Assembly: GCF_042686125.1 (NCBI RefSeq)
Contig: NZ_JBHUOV010000013.1
Span: forward strand, 1-22,167
DNA: 22,167 nucleotides
DNA from: Oceanihabitans iliipiscarium
GTDB lineage: Bacteria > Bacteroidota > Bacteroidia > Flavobacteriales > Flavobacteriaceae
Reading direction: 5' to 3'
Positions 1-7,983 of this stretch are shown here, one piece after another. Below the pieces are notes generated by a model, which was not told the DNA's origin, did not search any database, and saw only the letters and a list, made by a program, of their open reading frames with translations. The position numbers were made by a program, and so were the translations under genes. Numbering within the stretch: the first letter of the stretch is position 1; every line of letters begins with the position of its first letter.

Positions 1-142
1 GAGCCACTTGTGGCGAAAAATCCGCTGGAGGAAAATGGCAAGGCTCTGACTTGCTAATTTTCCGATTAGTTAAATATACAAATTGTAGGATAAAATCCTG
101 TTCTTAACCAACATTGCGTAGCAATTGATTATACACGTTGTT
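1..142 (-). repeat. attC-like site 0, family A, truncated by window edge
   Basis: Only the right part of a family-A site is present. It holds the GCCACTTGTGGC hairpin, the GGAAAAT...ATTTTCC hairpin, the ATTGC-GTA-GCAAT hairpin and the terminal ATACACG-TT-GTT. The outward arm GTTGTGCTTA belongs to the first cassette and matches its far end near 750-759. Confidence 0.85.
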
Positions 143-161
143 GTGCTTAGTTTTATTAAAT

Positions 162-737
162 TTAATCTAGTTCGAGAAAATTTTTCGCTTTAGTGAAATA
201 ATCTACTCCATAATATTTCATGAATTTCCCGTTAGGTTTTATTACAAGAAAAGCCGAACAGTTTTCATGTTCCGTAAAAATGTTTTGATAAAAAAAACCA
301 GAGTCAATAAAAAAATTTTCTTCCATTTTAATAACGTCATTAAAATAGCTTTTTTTTGAAAAAATAAAGAAATCTACAGCATTGTTTTGAGAACTTATTC
401 GAGAGGAAGTTTTCGAATTCCCTTTTAAATTATTTAAATAAGATTTTCCATTATTTTTCATTGAAAAACAATTTCGTCCATCTTGACGAAAGTTAATTAA
501 TATTGATTTACTCTCTGGAATTGTCGTTGATAATTCTAATTCAATTGCAGTTTTAATTTGATCATAAACTGCTTTATCTAATGTGCCATATACAGAGCCA
601 GAACTTTGAAAATATGCGGTATTAAATTCAGTATTTATATTTGAACTCGGTTTATAATTGCTTATGCTTTCAGGGCTTTTACAAGACCAACTAAGTGAAA
701 TCAAAAAAATGATATAATATGTTTTATTTAAATTCAT
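162..737 (-). CDS. Lipoprotein of unknown function
   Basis: The product is 191 aa. The start chosen is the ATG at 735-737, which gives a short basic N-terminus, a hydrophobic segment (residues 7-17) and a lipobox-like end, LSWSC, with Cys19 as probable lipidation site. An upstream in-frame ATG at 821 would add 28 residues encoded entirely by the neighbouring attC-like site and would bury the signal peptide, so it is rejected. The mature part has no motif I recognise; Cys residues occur in GRNCFS and HENCSA. It is the only gene of its cassette. The cassette arm, GTTGTGCTTA, is nearly that of the DUF6090 cassettes although the protein is unrelated. Location at the outer membrane or periplasm is inferred from the signal alone. 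Confidence 0.75.
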   Translation of the reverse strand: MNLNKTYYIIFLISLSWSCKSPESISNYKPSSNINTEFNTAYFQSSGSVYGTLDKAVYDQIKTAIELELSTTIPESKSILINFRQDGRNCFSMKNNGKSYLNNLKGNSKTSSRISSQNNAVDFFIFSKKSYFNDVIKMEENFFIDSGFFYQNIFTEHENCSAFLVIKPNGKFMKYYGVDYFTKAKNFLELD

Positions 738-756
738 TAGTATGGAAATTAAGCAC

Positions 757-954
757 AACGTGTTCGTGTATGGTTTCGTGCGGATTTTCAGCCGAAGCGA
801 CTTTCGCTTTGGATGAGCCATTTATGGCGAAAAATCCGATGGAAAAAAGGAGCAAGGCTGTGTCTTGCTATTTTTCCAAGAAAACCATTCGGTTTGTTTA
901 AAGATAGAAATAATAATTGAAGTTCATGCGTAAGCATGAACTTTACACGTTGTT
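757..954 (-). repeat. attC-like site 1, family B
   Basis: It is 198 bp from AAC to GTT. It has the family-B stems AAGCGA/TCGCTT and AGCAAG/CTTGCT, and the hairpin GTTCATGC-GTAA-GCATGAAC next to the right end. It separates the lipoprotein cassette from the first DUF6090 cassette, which it follows on the minus strand. Confidence 0.88.
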
Positions 955-969
955 GTGCTTTCGTTATTT

Positions 970-1692
970 TTATTGTAATTCTTTATTTATCATTTTGATT
1001 ATGCTTTGAACTTCATCTTCGGCTTGTTTTAAAAGCCTTCTTTTATATCCAATTTCGTCTAAAGTTGTATTTACAATATTGAAAAAAATTGGGTCTTTTT
1101 TTAGAGATTCATAGTCATTAGGAATAACTTGTCCTTTTCCATAATCTCCCATAAAAGCAACAGTGTTAAATAATTTAGTGAAATATTCTACTTTGTACTC
1201 ATTTGATAAAAAAAGATTTTTATCAATATAATATTTCGCGGTTTGTTCGTAGTAGTATAAAATTCCATTTCTTAAACTATCATTTGAAATCAAATCCAAT
1301 CCTTGTGATTTTAATGTTTCAAACGGTCCAGTAGTTATATCAACAGAGTTGTTGAATAGTAAACCACCAAAATGATAATTCAATGAATCATTTGTTGGCT
1401 GTTCTAATTGAATTTGTTCTTTAATAAGTTTAATACTCTTTTCCGAGTAGATACAACTTCGTACATTAATTTTTATAGCTTTTAAATCTCCTTTTAACGC
1501 AGTTCTTATTTCCGATAATATTTTGCTTTCGAGCTTTTCTTTTCTTTGATCTTCATTCCAATTATTGATAGATAACGCAATCAAAATTCCAATTACAACT
1601 AGTATTATTTCTCCAATGGCATACAGCAGATATTTACTGAACTTGTTTTCAGTCAGCAAGTTTTGGCGAATTTTTCTAAAGAATTTTATCAT
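970..1692 (-). CDS. DUF6090 family membrane-anchored protein (copy 1)
   Basis: The product is 240 aa. It begins with the family signature MIKFFRKIRQ, a basic cytoplasmic stretch, then one membrane helix at about residues 21-41 (YAIGEIILVVIGILIAL) ending in SINNWNE. The remaining 195 or so residues are mostly helical and, by the positive-inside rule, probably periplasmic. Residues 127-145 (LKSQGLDLISNDSLRNGIL) are closely matched at the same position in the last DUF6090 gene of the window, so these two form a subfamily. It is the sole gene of its cassette, with arms GTTGTGCTT. The 5' leader of about 28 nt has no Shine-Dalgarno site and resembles those of the other DUF6090 cassettes. No biochemical role is known to me for DUF6090. 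Confidence 0.9.
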   Translation of the reverse strand: MIKFFRKIRQNLLTENKFSKYLLYAIGEIILVVIGILIALSINNWNEDQRKEKLESKILSEIRTALKGDLKAIKINVRSCIYSEKSIKLIKEQIQLEQPTNDSLNYHFGGLLFNNSVDITTGPFETLKSQGLDLISNDSLRNGILYYYEQTAKYYIDKNLFLSNEYKVEYFTKLFNTVAFMGDYGKGQVIPNDYESLKKDPIFFNIVNTTLDEIGYKRRLLKQAEDEVQSIIKMINKELQ

Positions 1693-1720
1693 TGGTTATT
1701 GGTTTCTGGTAATGAAGCAC

Positions 1721-1914
1721 AACGTGTTCGTGTATGATTTTTTGCGGATTGAGCCGAAGCTATTTTAGCTTTGGATGAGCCACTTGTGGCGAAAAATCCG
1801 CTGGAGGAAAATAGCAAGGCTCTGACTTGCGAATTTTCCGATTAGATAAATATACAAATTGTAAGATAAAATCTTCCTCTTAACCATCAGTAGCAATTAA
1901 TTATACACGTTGTT
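1721..1914 (-). repeat. attC-like site 2, family A
   Basis: It is 194 bp with the family-A stems GCCGAAGCTA/TAGCTTTGG, GCCACTTGTGGC and GGAAAATAGCAAG/CTTGCGAATTTTCC. The small ATTGC hairpin near the right end is degraded here (CAGTAGCAAT). It lies between two DUF6090 cassettes, so both outward arms read GTTGTGC. Confidence 0.88.
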
Positions 1915-1934
1915 GTGCTTTCGTTATTTTTCAT

Positions 1935-2708
1935 TTACTGCTTATCGTCAATTTCTTTGTCAATTTTATTCACAATATCAATAAATTGTTCTTTAAATTT
2001 TGGATATAAGTCGTTATTTAAATTTAAAGTTAATGCTAAATATTCAAGCATTTTATTCTTAAAATAGTCATTATCAAGAACAAACTTATTTCCTTTACTA
2101 ATAGCTTTAGCCTTACCTATTCCTAATTGCTCGTAATACTCTGTATCTTCTAAAATTAGTCTTAAATCACCATTTATATTAATTTGATTTACAACTATAT
2201 TTTGAGAAACATTTACACTGTTTTCCTGATTTTTAACAGATTCAAATGTGGGTTCTAGTGTTATTAATAACTTTCTTAAACTATCATTTTCCACATTTTT
2301 TAATTCGCCTGAGTTTTTAATTTCTGTAAGTACGCTGTTTTCATATCTAAATTTTACTACTCTTGTAAGTGCATTAAATAAGGTTTGTGAGAGGTATTCT
2401 TCTGTCAATGTATCTTTTGGTTCATCTATTAAACGAAAAATCTCTTTTTGGGCTTCACTCATTTTTTGAAGTCCATTAATTTCAAAATCAATATTGGCAA
2501 TATTGCTTTGCGCCTCCTTTTTTAATAAGGTCAGATATTTTAGTTGATTGACATTTATTTTTCTTCCCTCATTCCAATTGTTAATTTGAAGTGCAATCAA
2601 AATTCCGATTACCACAAGAATAATTTCTCCAATAGCATACTTAAAATACTTTCCAGTTTTATTTTCCGTAATTAATTTTTGTCTAATTTTTCTAAAGAAT
2701 TTTATCAT
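1935..2708 (-). CDS. DUF6090 family membrane-anchored protein (copy 2)
   Basis: The product is 257 aa with the common N-terminus MIKFFRKIRQ and a membrane helix at about residues 22-41 ending in LQINNWNE. Its N-terminal subtype is ENKTGKYFKYAIGEI, shared with copies 5, 6 and 7 and distinct from the ENKFSKYL subtype of copies 1, 3 and 4. Residues 129-148 (EIKNSGELKNVENDSLRKLL) are this copy's version of the family motif 'S-G-x-L-x-x-x-x-N-D-S-L-R'. The rest diverges from copy 1. It is a single-gene cassette, and its 3' neighbouring site is family A although copy 1 has family B. Probably anchored in the inner membrane with the C-terminal part in the periplasm (inferred). Confidence 0.9.
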   Translation of the reverse strand: MIKFFRKIRQKLITENKTGKYFKYAIGEIILVVIGILIALQINNWNEGRKINVNQLKYLTLLKKEAQSNIANIDFEINGLQKMSEAQKEIFRLIDEPKDTLTEEYLSQTLFNALTRVVKFRYENSVLTEIKNSGELKNVENDSLRKLLITLEPTFESVKNQENSVNVSQNIVVNQININGDLRLILEDTEYYEQLGIGKAKAISKGNKFVLDNDYFKNKMLEYLALTLNLNNDLYPKFKEQFIDIVNKIDKEIDDKQ

Positions 2709-2736
2709 TGGTTAGTGGTTTCTGATAATGAAGCAC

Positions 2737-2934
2737 AACGTGTTCGTGTATGGTTTCGTGCGGATTTTCAGCCGAAGCGACTTTCGCTTTGGATGAGCCA
2801 TTTATGGCGAAAAATCCGATGGAAAAAAGGAGCGAGGCTGTGTCTCGCTATTTTTCCAAGTAAACCATTCAGTTTGTTTAAAGATATAAATTTAATTTGA
2901 AGTTCATGTATGAGCATGAACAATACACGTTGTT
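2737..2934 (-). repeat. attC-like site 3, family B
   Basis: It is 198 bp. Relative to site 1, the inner stem changes from AGCAAG/CTTGCT to AGCGAG/CTCGCT, so both sides change and pairing is kept. The right arm is GTTAGCTTT, that of the next (monooxygenase-like) cassette. Confidence 0.88.
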
Positions 2935-3037
2935 AGCTTTTAGTGCTTTTCTCAGTTTATAATTTGTCCCTTTTTATTATTTCTTAAACTTGCTCAAAAT
3001 TCAGATTGAGTCTTTTTCCAATTCCGTTTATTGATTA

Positions 3038-3391
3038 CTACAAGATTAATTCTTTTTTAAATTCATAATGTTGAGCAGTTTTTTCATATCTCAACAATAC
3101 ACGCTTTGCATTTTCAGGAATATATGCATTTTCATAATTTTCGCCAGCAAATTTTTTCACTGATTCGATTGAATCGAATTGAAGAGTTAAAAAGAACTCA
3201 ACTTCATTCTTTCCTTTCTGTGTTGATATACTGACTTTTTCTAATCCATCAACTCCATTCTTTTTTACAGTAGGAAATACTTCATTAATTAGCATATCTT
3301 CGTAAATGGAAGCATTCTCTATTGTCGTCCAACCTTTCCAAGTTCTAATTATTTTCTGATTTTTTTCCATTAAATTCAGTGTTAATTTCAT
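3038..3391 (-). CDS. Antibiotic-biosynthesis-monooxygenase-like (ABM) dimeric alpha/beta barrel protein
   Basis: The product is 117 aa from this ATG, or 110 aa from the in-frame ATG at 3368-3370, which may be the better start because the family core begins at KIIRTWKGWT. The pattern RTWKGWT, then A-x-x-Y-E-x-M-L, a following G-V-x-G-L, and a later strand FFLTLQFDSIESVKKFAG is that of small ABM-domain proteins. These are ferredoxin-like folds that work as dimers, some as cofactor-free monooxygenases or haem-degrading enzymes. The catalytic assignment cannot be made from sequence. It is the only gene of its cassette. About 100 bp between its stop and site 3 contain no further ORF that I can see. 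Confidence 0.7.
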   Translation of the reverse strand: MKLTLNLMEKNQKIIRTWKGWTTIENASIYEDMLINEVFPTVKKNGVDGLEKVSISTQKGKNEVEFFLTLQFDSIESVKKFAGENYENAYIPENAKRVLLRYEKTAQHYEFKKELIL

Positions 3392-3433
3392 TTACGGATT
3401 TTGATTCCGAAAACTTGCTCTTGCATTAAAGCT

Positions 3434-3560
3434 AACGTTTTTGTGTATGGTTAGTTGCGTGTTTCAGCAACTAATTTAGTAAACAAAAACGAACGCGAGA
3501 AAATTCCGAAGGAATTTTCCAAATAAGTACTTGCCAAAGCAATTAATTATACACGTTGTT
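3434..3560 (-). repeat. attC-like site 4, family C (short)
   Basis: It is 127 bp with the hairpins TTAGTTGC/GCAACTAA and GAAAATTCC-GAA-GGAATTTTC, then the usual AATTAATTATACACG-TT-GTT end. Its left end reads AAC-GTTTT-TGTGTAT, so the L-box C is T, giving a wobble pair. The right arm GTTGGCAG matches the far end of the next cassette. Confidence 0.86.
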
Positions 3561-5126
3561 GGCAGGCGTAATTATTTGTTTATCAATTCGTTTTCCGTTT
3601 TTGTCAAATGTATATAAATAGACTTCTCCGTTTTTATTTATAGGTAAATTATACTTTTCTCCACTTTCTAAAATGGTGGAAAAATATGGTGATTTTTTAT
3701 GATAGTCATATTTGTTTAAAATTTCGTTTCCATAGAATAACACTATCTGAACGTCACTTTCCGCCTTGTTTTGATAAGAGAATGTTGAAAGGTTATTAGT
3801 CACATTGTTTACCTTGTTATTTAATACGAAATAATCTATTGATTTTAATTTGTCGTTATTGAAGAACTTACTACTTATAATACCATAGTCAGTATTTATT
3901 TCTTTTCTGTAGGAATTTAGATGTGTTTGGCTTATCGTAAGCGGGTCAATATTATATTTTTCTTTAAATATTGTAGCCATCCATTCTTTTCCTCTTTTAG
4001 TTGGTTTTTCAAGAATATGGTCTATTCCAGCAAGCACTAAAACCTTGCTATTAGAATTTAATTTAAATGTTTTATTGTATAAGTTTTCAGCTTGTCCGAG
4101 CTCCCTATTTTTATTATTATCTGTATTTTCATAGGCAATAAATTCATAACCTAATTTCTTTGCTTTTCTTATAAGGTTGCTATAATTCTGTTCACTCGTA
4201 TAAAACCCGGTTTTTAAAGTTGGGTATGAATTTTCTAGATTTAGTAAACTATCTTGTTTAGTATCTAAAGCTTCCAATGCTAAATAAGAATATCCTATTT
4301 CTTTAAGTTTTATTAATAAATCAGAAATCAATATCCTGTGGTTTGGATAGAAATGATTTTCATTTATCATTACTATTTTATTTTTTTTGGCTTCTTTAAT
4401 AATTGTATCAATAACTTTTGAATTAGAAACTAAATTCTCTTTTATTATTTTAGAAATTGTATCGTTCGGTTTAAACCTTGATTCAAGTTCTTTTAAGTAT
4501 TTTTTATAAAATTTGTTGTTTCCTAAAAATGAAGAAAAAGTCAATTCCATTTGTAGTTTTGCCCATTCCTCCTGTTTATCATAAGTTGGGAATTCGCTAA
4601 TTTCATTTAATATCGCAAAATATTTATTAGAATTTTGATGTTTCTTTACAATATCCATTACTGTACTGATCTCTTTTCTATAACTTTTACCAACTTCTAA
4701 ACTTTTAAAAATATTTCTCAAATCAATATCTAAAGTTTTGTTAGAATTTTCAGTTAGTGAATTCCCTATAAATTGTATTATGTGATTATTGATTAAAGTG
4801 TCCAAAACAACTATGTTTTTGGGGAAATTCTGTTTGCTGTTTTTTGATATAGTTACAAAATATTCATATGGTGGTTCATCAGTTTTTCCGTAAACGAGTA
4901 CACTGTCTTTTATTTTGAAATTTGCATTGCGAATTACTTTTTTTAATTCCTTTTTGTCAGTCGTATACGTTATGTCGGCTGGGGATTTAAAATATAGTTG
5001 TAAAGAGTCATTCACGATGTGAATACTAAAGTTTCTTATATAATTATTTTGTTCAAAATGTTTACTTATTTTCGGTGAACATCCACAGAATAATAATATT
5101 ATCGATATTAATGCAAGTTTCTTCAT
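3543..5126 (-). CDS. Lipoprotein with TIKI/ChaN/EreA-like domain
   Basis: The product is 527 aa. The ATG at 5124-5126 gives a lipoprotein signal (MKKLALISIILLFCGC, probable lipidated Cys16); a TTG further upstream lies on the R-box arm and is not used. The N-terminal 240 residues are unrecognised. From about residue 248 the pattern IVMINENHF, then LALEAL (Glu285), NRELGQAEN (340-348) and LVLAGIDH (His370) follows the order of motifs in the TIKI/ChaN/erythromycin-esterase-like superfamily (GExH, E, RxxxMxxN, H). The first motif is the variant NENH. The substrate is unknown and erythromycin esterase activity should not be assumed. The last residues, NNVYN and the stop, are encoded inside site 4. 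It is the largest gene in the window. Confidence 0.75.
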   Translation of the reverse strand: MKKLALISIILLFCGCSPKISKHFEQNNYIRNFSIHIVNDSLQLYFKSPADITYTTDKKELKKVIRNANFKIKDSVLVYGKTDEPPYEYFVTISKNSKQNFPKNIVVLDTLINNHIIQFIGNSLTENSNKTLDIDLRNIFKSLEVGKSYRKEISTVMDIVKKHQNSNKYFAILNEISEFPTYDKQEEWAKLQMELTFSSFLGNNKFYKKYLKELESRFKPNDTISKIIKENLVSNSKVIDTIIKEAKKNKIVMINENHFYPNHRILISDLLIKLKEIGYSYLALEALDTKQDSLLNLENSYPTLKTGFYTSEQNYSNLIRKAKKLGYEFIAYENTDNNKNRELGQAENLYNKTFKLNSNSKVLVLAGIDHILEKPTKRGKEWMATIFKEKYNIDPLTISQTHLNSYRKEINTDYGIISSKFFNNDKLKSIDYFVLNNKVNNVTNNLSTFSYQNKAESDVQIVLFYGNEILNKYDYHKKSPYFSTILESGEKYNLPINKNGEVYLYTFDKNGKRIDKQIITPANNVYN

Positions 5127-5139
5127 TCTTATGACTGCC

Positions 5140-5336
5140 AACGTGTTCGTGTATGATTTTTTGCGGATTGAGCCGAAGCTATTTTAGCTTTGGATGAGCC
5201 ACTTGTGGCGAAAAATCCGCTGGAGGAAAATAGCAAGGCTTTGACTTGCTAATTTTCCGATTAGTTAAATATACAAATTGTAGGATAAAATCCTGTTCTT
5301 AACTAACTTGTGCAGCAATTAATTATACACGTTGTT
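5140..5336 (-). repeat. attC-like site 5, family A
   Basis: It is 197 bp. The inner hairpin near the right end is TTG-TGCA-GCAA instead of ATTGC-GTA-GCAAT. The right arm GTTGGTGGTA is the FRG cassette's and is repeated in inverted form at 6051-6060. Confidence 0.88.
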
Positions 5337-5358
5337 GGTGGTAGTGCTTTCTTTTTAT

Positions 5359-6039
5359 TTAGTAAATGTTCGTTCTTAACCATTTAGTATACATTGCAAT
5401 TCCATCAACATCAGGAAATAAATTTCCACGATGTATTCCAAGTTTCTGAAGAAGTTTTTTTAGATCTCCTCTATAGTTTGGATTAATTTCTACAATTGAT
5501 ATGTTTTTCGATTTGAATTCACTATTCGGGTTTGCATGAACCGAAAATAGTCCAGATTGTGCAGTAATTCTTTCAGTAACATGATTAGGAAGAAACAAGT
5601 TGATTCTTTTAATTTTGAATGGGTCAAAGTCTGGATCAAGTTGACCTTTGTAGTCTTTTCTCCAGATATACACAGCGCTTTTATCATTAGAATCAAAATC
5701 TTTCCAATCTTCTTCAACAGCAAAATAAAAAGCAACTAATGGATTCCATGTCCAATCTAGAAGCCTAGTAGGTAAGCCGTGATGTTGGGCTAATGCAAGT
5801 AATTCCAATTCATTAGAGTTGTCGATTTTAAGATATGGGTACGCTTTCTGCTTGAAAAGTTTTAAAATGGTTTTTTCTTCATAAATGGAAAATTCCTTTC
5901 CTTTATTGGTTTTAAATCTACCAATTCCAGGCGTTAACTTATAACTTTTAGACTTTACTCCACGGAATATTGTTGACTCTTCCTCTGTCGAAATTGACTC
6001 AAGAAATGAATAAAATGATTTGTTGTCCTTTATTTCCAT
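5359..6039 (-). CDS. FRG domain protein
   Basis: The product is 226 aa, almost entirely one FRG domain (named for F-R-G, here IFRG at residues 24-27). The strongest motif is QHHGLPTRLLDWT at 85-97, followed by NPLVAFYFAVE at 99-109, both diagnostic of the family. No signal peptide or membrane segment is seen, so it is probably cytoplasmic. FRG proteins are of unsettled biochemistry but are common in accessory and defence-associated loci. The gene stands alone in its cassette, 18 bp from the R-box arm. Its neighbour towards higher coordinates is a HEPN-type cassette, which adds to a defence-like impression, but the two are separate mobile units. Confidence 0.9.
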   Translation of the reverse strand: MEIKDNKSFYSFLESISTEEESTIFRGVKSKSYKLTPGIGRFKTNKGKEFSIYEEKTILKLFKQKAYPYLKIDNSNELELLALAQHHGLPTRLLDWTWNPLVAFYFAVEEDWKDFDSNDKSAVYIWRKDYKGQLDPDFDPFKIKRINLFLPNHVTERITAQSGLFSVHANPNSEFKSKNISIVEINPNYRGDLKKLLQKLGIHRGNLFPDVDGIAMYTKWLRTNIY

Positions 6040-6057
6040 TTTTTTTGCATTACCACC

Positions 6058-6253
6058 AACGTGTTCGTGTATGATTTTTTGCGGATTGAGCCGAAGCTAT
6101 TTTTAGCTTCGGATGAGCCACTTGTGGCGAAAAATCCGCTGGAGGAAAATAGCAAGGCTCTGACTTGCGAATTTTCCGCGAAACTAATATACGAATTAAA
6201 GTTAGCTTGTTCACTTAACCAACATTGCGTAGCAATTAATTATACACGTTGTT
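6058..6253 (-). repeat. attC-like site 6, family A with divergent tail
   Basis: It is 196 bp and has a perfect CCGAAGCTA/TAGCTTCGG stem. The stretch between the second hairpin and the ATTGC-GTA-GCAAT hairpin differs from other family-A sites, so only hairpins and ends are kept. The right arm is GTTATATGCA. Confidence 0.88.
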
Positions 6254-6265
6254 ATATGCAGGCTT

Positions 6266-6916
6266 TTAACCTCTCATTATTTTTAATAGTTCTTGAATTT
6301 CTATAGATGAATCTAATTTTCCATATCCGTTTAATGTCAATTTTCGTATTTTTTTGAATTTGTATAAATTATTAATAACACCTGGCGTTGTATATTGAAT
6401 ATCAAAATACCAGTGATGGTTATCAAATTTTAAATTTAATTCACTGAATATATTTTGAAGACCTTCTAGAATTTCCCATAATTCTTTTAACGAAATATCA
6501 TATTTAAAAGTTTTTTTTCTCTTGTCATTGTGAGCGTAATATTTATTCCGTAAACCTTCTATTTGCTCAAATTTTGTAGAAATCGTTGATAAATTATCAC
6601 TTAAATCATTTAATTCTTGTAGTGAAATTGAATTTTCCCAATCTATTCTTTTTAAGTTTATTTTACAGAATTCAAGAAGCTTTTGAATATTGTGGTCTTC
6701 TTTTTTTCCAATTAATTTAAAAACATCAATAATGAATAGTCTTATGTAGTTTCTATATAGTCTATTAAAAAACATAGACTCAGTTAAGATTTCTTTCTCT
6801 TGTGAATTATAACTTTCTCTTAAACTTTTAATATCCTTTTTTATAAATTCTAGTTCGAGTAATGTATCTCGAATTTCAGATAATCTTTCTTTTAAATTTT
6901 GTGTTTCAGCTCTCAA
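6266..6916 (-). CDS. HEPN (AbiU2-like) protein, possible RNase
   Basis: The reading frame is open from inside site 7 to the stop at 6266. The cassette has no in-frame ATG near its start. The start given is a TTG (6914-6916), making 216 aa; reading from an ATG at 7033 inside site 7 would add 39 residues, mostly site-encoded. Residues 5-45 are a charged helix, perhaps coiled coil. Residues 123-129 (RNKYYAH) fit the HEPN RxxxxxH active-site motif, with the upstream FFNRLYRNYIRLFIIDVFKL typical of AbiU2-like HEPN domains. Such domains are often RNases in abortive infection or toxin modules. No partner antitoxin is present in the cassette. Fold assignment is moderately sure; activity is inferred. 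Confidence 0.65.
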   Translation of the reverse strand: MRAETQNLKERLSEIRDTLLELEFIKKDIKSLRESYNSQEKEILTESMFFNRLYRNYIRLFIIDVFKLIGKKEDHNIQKLLEFCKINLKRIDWENSISLQELNDLSDNLSTISTKFEQIEGLRNKYYAHNDKRKKTFKYDISLKELWEILEGLQNIFSELNLKFDNHHWYFDIQYTTPGVINNLYKFKKIRKLTLNGYGKLDSSIEIQELLKIMRG

Positions 6917-6934
6917 TTTTCTCAGCTTGCATAT

Positions 6935-7132
6935 AACGTGTTCGTGTATGGTTTCGTGCGGATTTTCAGCCGAAGCGAGTTTCGCTTTGGATGAGCCACT
7001 TGTGGCGAAAAATCCGATGGAAAAAAGGAGCAAGGCTGCGTCTTGCTATTTTTCCAAGTAAACCATTCAGTTTGTTTAAAGATATAAATTAAAATTAAAG
7101 TTCATGTGTGAGCATGAACAATACACGTTGTT
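6935..7132 (-). repeat. attC-like site 7, family B
   Basis: It is 198 bp. The first stem is AAGCGA/TCGCTT as in site 1, but the second hairpin is GCCACTTGTGGC as in family A, so the two families share or exchange hairpin modules. The minus-strand frame through it is open and joins the HEPN gene. Confidence 0.87.
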
Positions 7133-7157
7133 GTGCTTTCGTTGTTTTTTGACTTAT

Positions 7158-7955
7158 TTATTCATCTTTCATATAATATTTTAATGACTTGATTTCATTA
7201 AGATTTAGATAATCTCCCTCAAGGTAGAATTCGAGTGCCAATTTTAAATTTTGATTTGACGCTTCAAGTCCCTTAAAACATTCTATCGCCCAGGATGTTT
7301 TATGTCTTAATTCGTATAGGATTTGGTCGAATTCCGATGTGTTATAGTGAGTAATCAACCTATCTCTATCTAACAATTCTACTTCATACATAATAAATTT
7401 ATATCGTTCAGCACTGAATGATTCATTTAAATTATTTATGTTATTCTTAAAAAAGAATGGTCTTAATGTACCGGTTTTCATTAAATTCCATTCTTCAATT
7501 GCTTCTACCACCAATTGTTCTCTCCATAATATATCCCTAAACAGTTCTTGAATTTTTTCATTATTAATTTGGTCAAACTTTGATTCATAATTATCAGTTA
7601 TTAATGGTCTGAATGAATGTGTCCAAATCAATAAATTTATATTTAAAGTTGAATCATTTGGGATTTGTTTTCTTGACTGCTCGTAAAGAGAAAAATTTAA
7701 GTCTTGGTACATTTTAAACCAATTTATTTGTGTTCTTGTGGCATTAGAAGCCTCATCTAAATCCAGAATAGTGGCTTCATAAAATTTTTTTACTCTTTCT
7801 TCAGCTTTTCTTTCATCATTTTTATTGTTAATCTGTAGTGCAATTAAAATTCCAATAACAACAAGAACTATTTCGCCAATCGCATAAATTAAATATTTAC
7901 TGAATTTATTTTCAGATATTAGTTTTTGGCGAATTTTTCTAAAGAATTTTATCAT
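7158..7955 (-). CDS. DUF6090 family membrane-anchored protein (copy 3)
   Basis: The product is 265 aa with N-terminus MIKFFRKIRQ and subtype ENKFSKYLIYAIGEI; the membrane helix is at about residues 21-41. After the helix it reads LQINNKND instead of the INNWNE found in the other copies, an unusual loss of the Trp. The C-terminal region (DLDEASNATRTQINWFKMYQ and onward) is the most divergent of the set and the L-I-S-N-D-S-L-R motif of copies 1 and 7 is not recognisable. It is a single-gene cassette with GTTGTGCTT arms and the shared 5' leader. Membership rests on the N-terminus and leader. Confidence 0.87.
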   Translation of the reverse strand: MIKFFRKIRQKLISENKFSKYLIYAIGEIVLVVIGILIALQINNKNDERKAEERVKKFYEATILDLDEASNATRTQINWFKMYQDLNFSLYEQSRKQIPNDSTLNINLLIWTHSFRPLITDNYESKFDQINNEKIQELFRDILWREQLVVEAIEEWNLMKTGTLRPFFFKNNINNLNESFSAERYKFIMYEVELLDRDRLITHYNTSEFDQILYELRHKTSWAIECFKGLEASNQNLKLALEFYLEGDYLNLNEIKSLKYYMKDE

Positions 7956-7983
7956 TGGTCAATGGTTGATCATAATGAAGCAC

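Noticed and set aside
719..901. Plus-strand ORF across site 1
   Set aside because: It reads through hairpins of the site and recurs in shifted form at other sites; it is explained by the repeat, not by a protein.
757..954. Interspersed repeats as MITEs or insertion sequences with target site duplications
   Set aside because: Target duplications would be direct repeats on the two sides of one repeat. Here the flanks of one repeat differ, and matches are inverted and lie across the gene between two repeats.
757..954. Site hairpins as simple intrinsic terminators
   Set aside because: Several hairpins per site lack a following T run in the gene orientation, and covariation covers all stems; a terminator role is possible but does not explain the structure.
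5490..5735. Second minus-strand ORF inside the FRG gene
   Set aside because: It is an alternative frame of a well supported domain; no independent motif.
6061..6306. Plus-strand ORFs starting MFVYDFLRIEPKLF in family-A sites (also near 1565-1768, 9359-9649 and 20233-20469)
   Set aside because: The same peptide appears at every family-A site because the site sequence is conserved; the frames then run antisense into unrelated genes.
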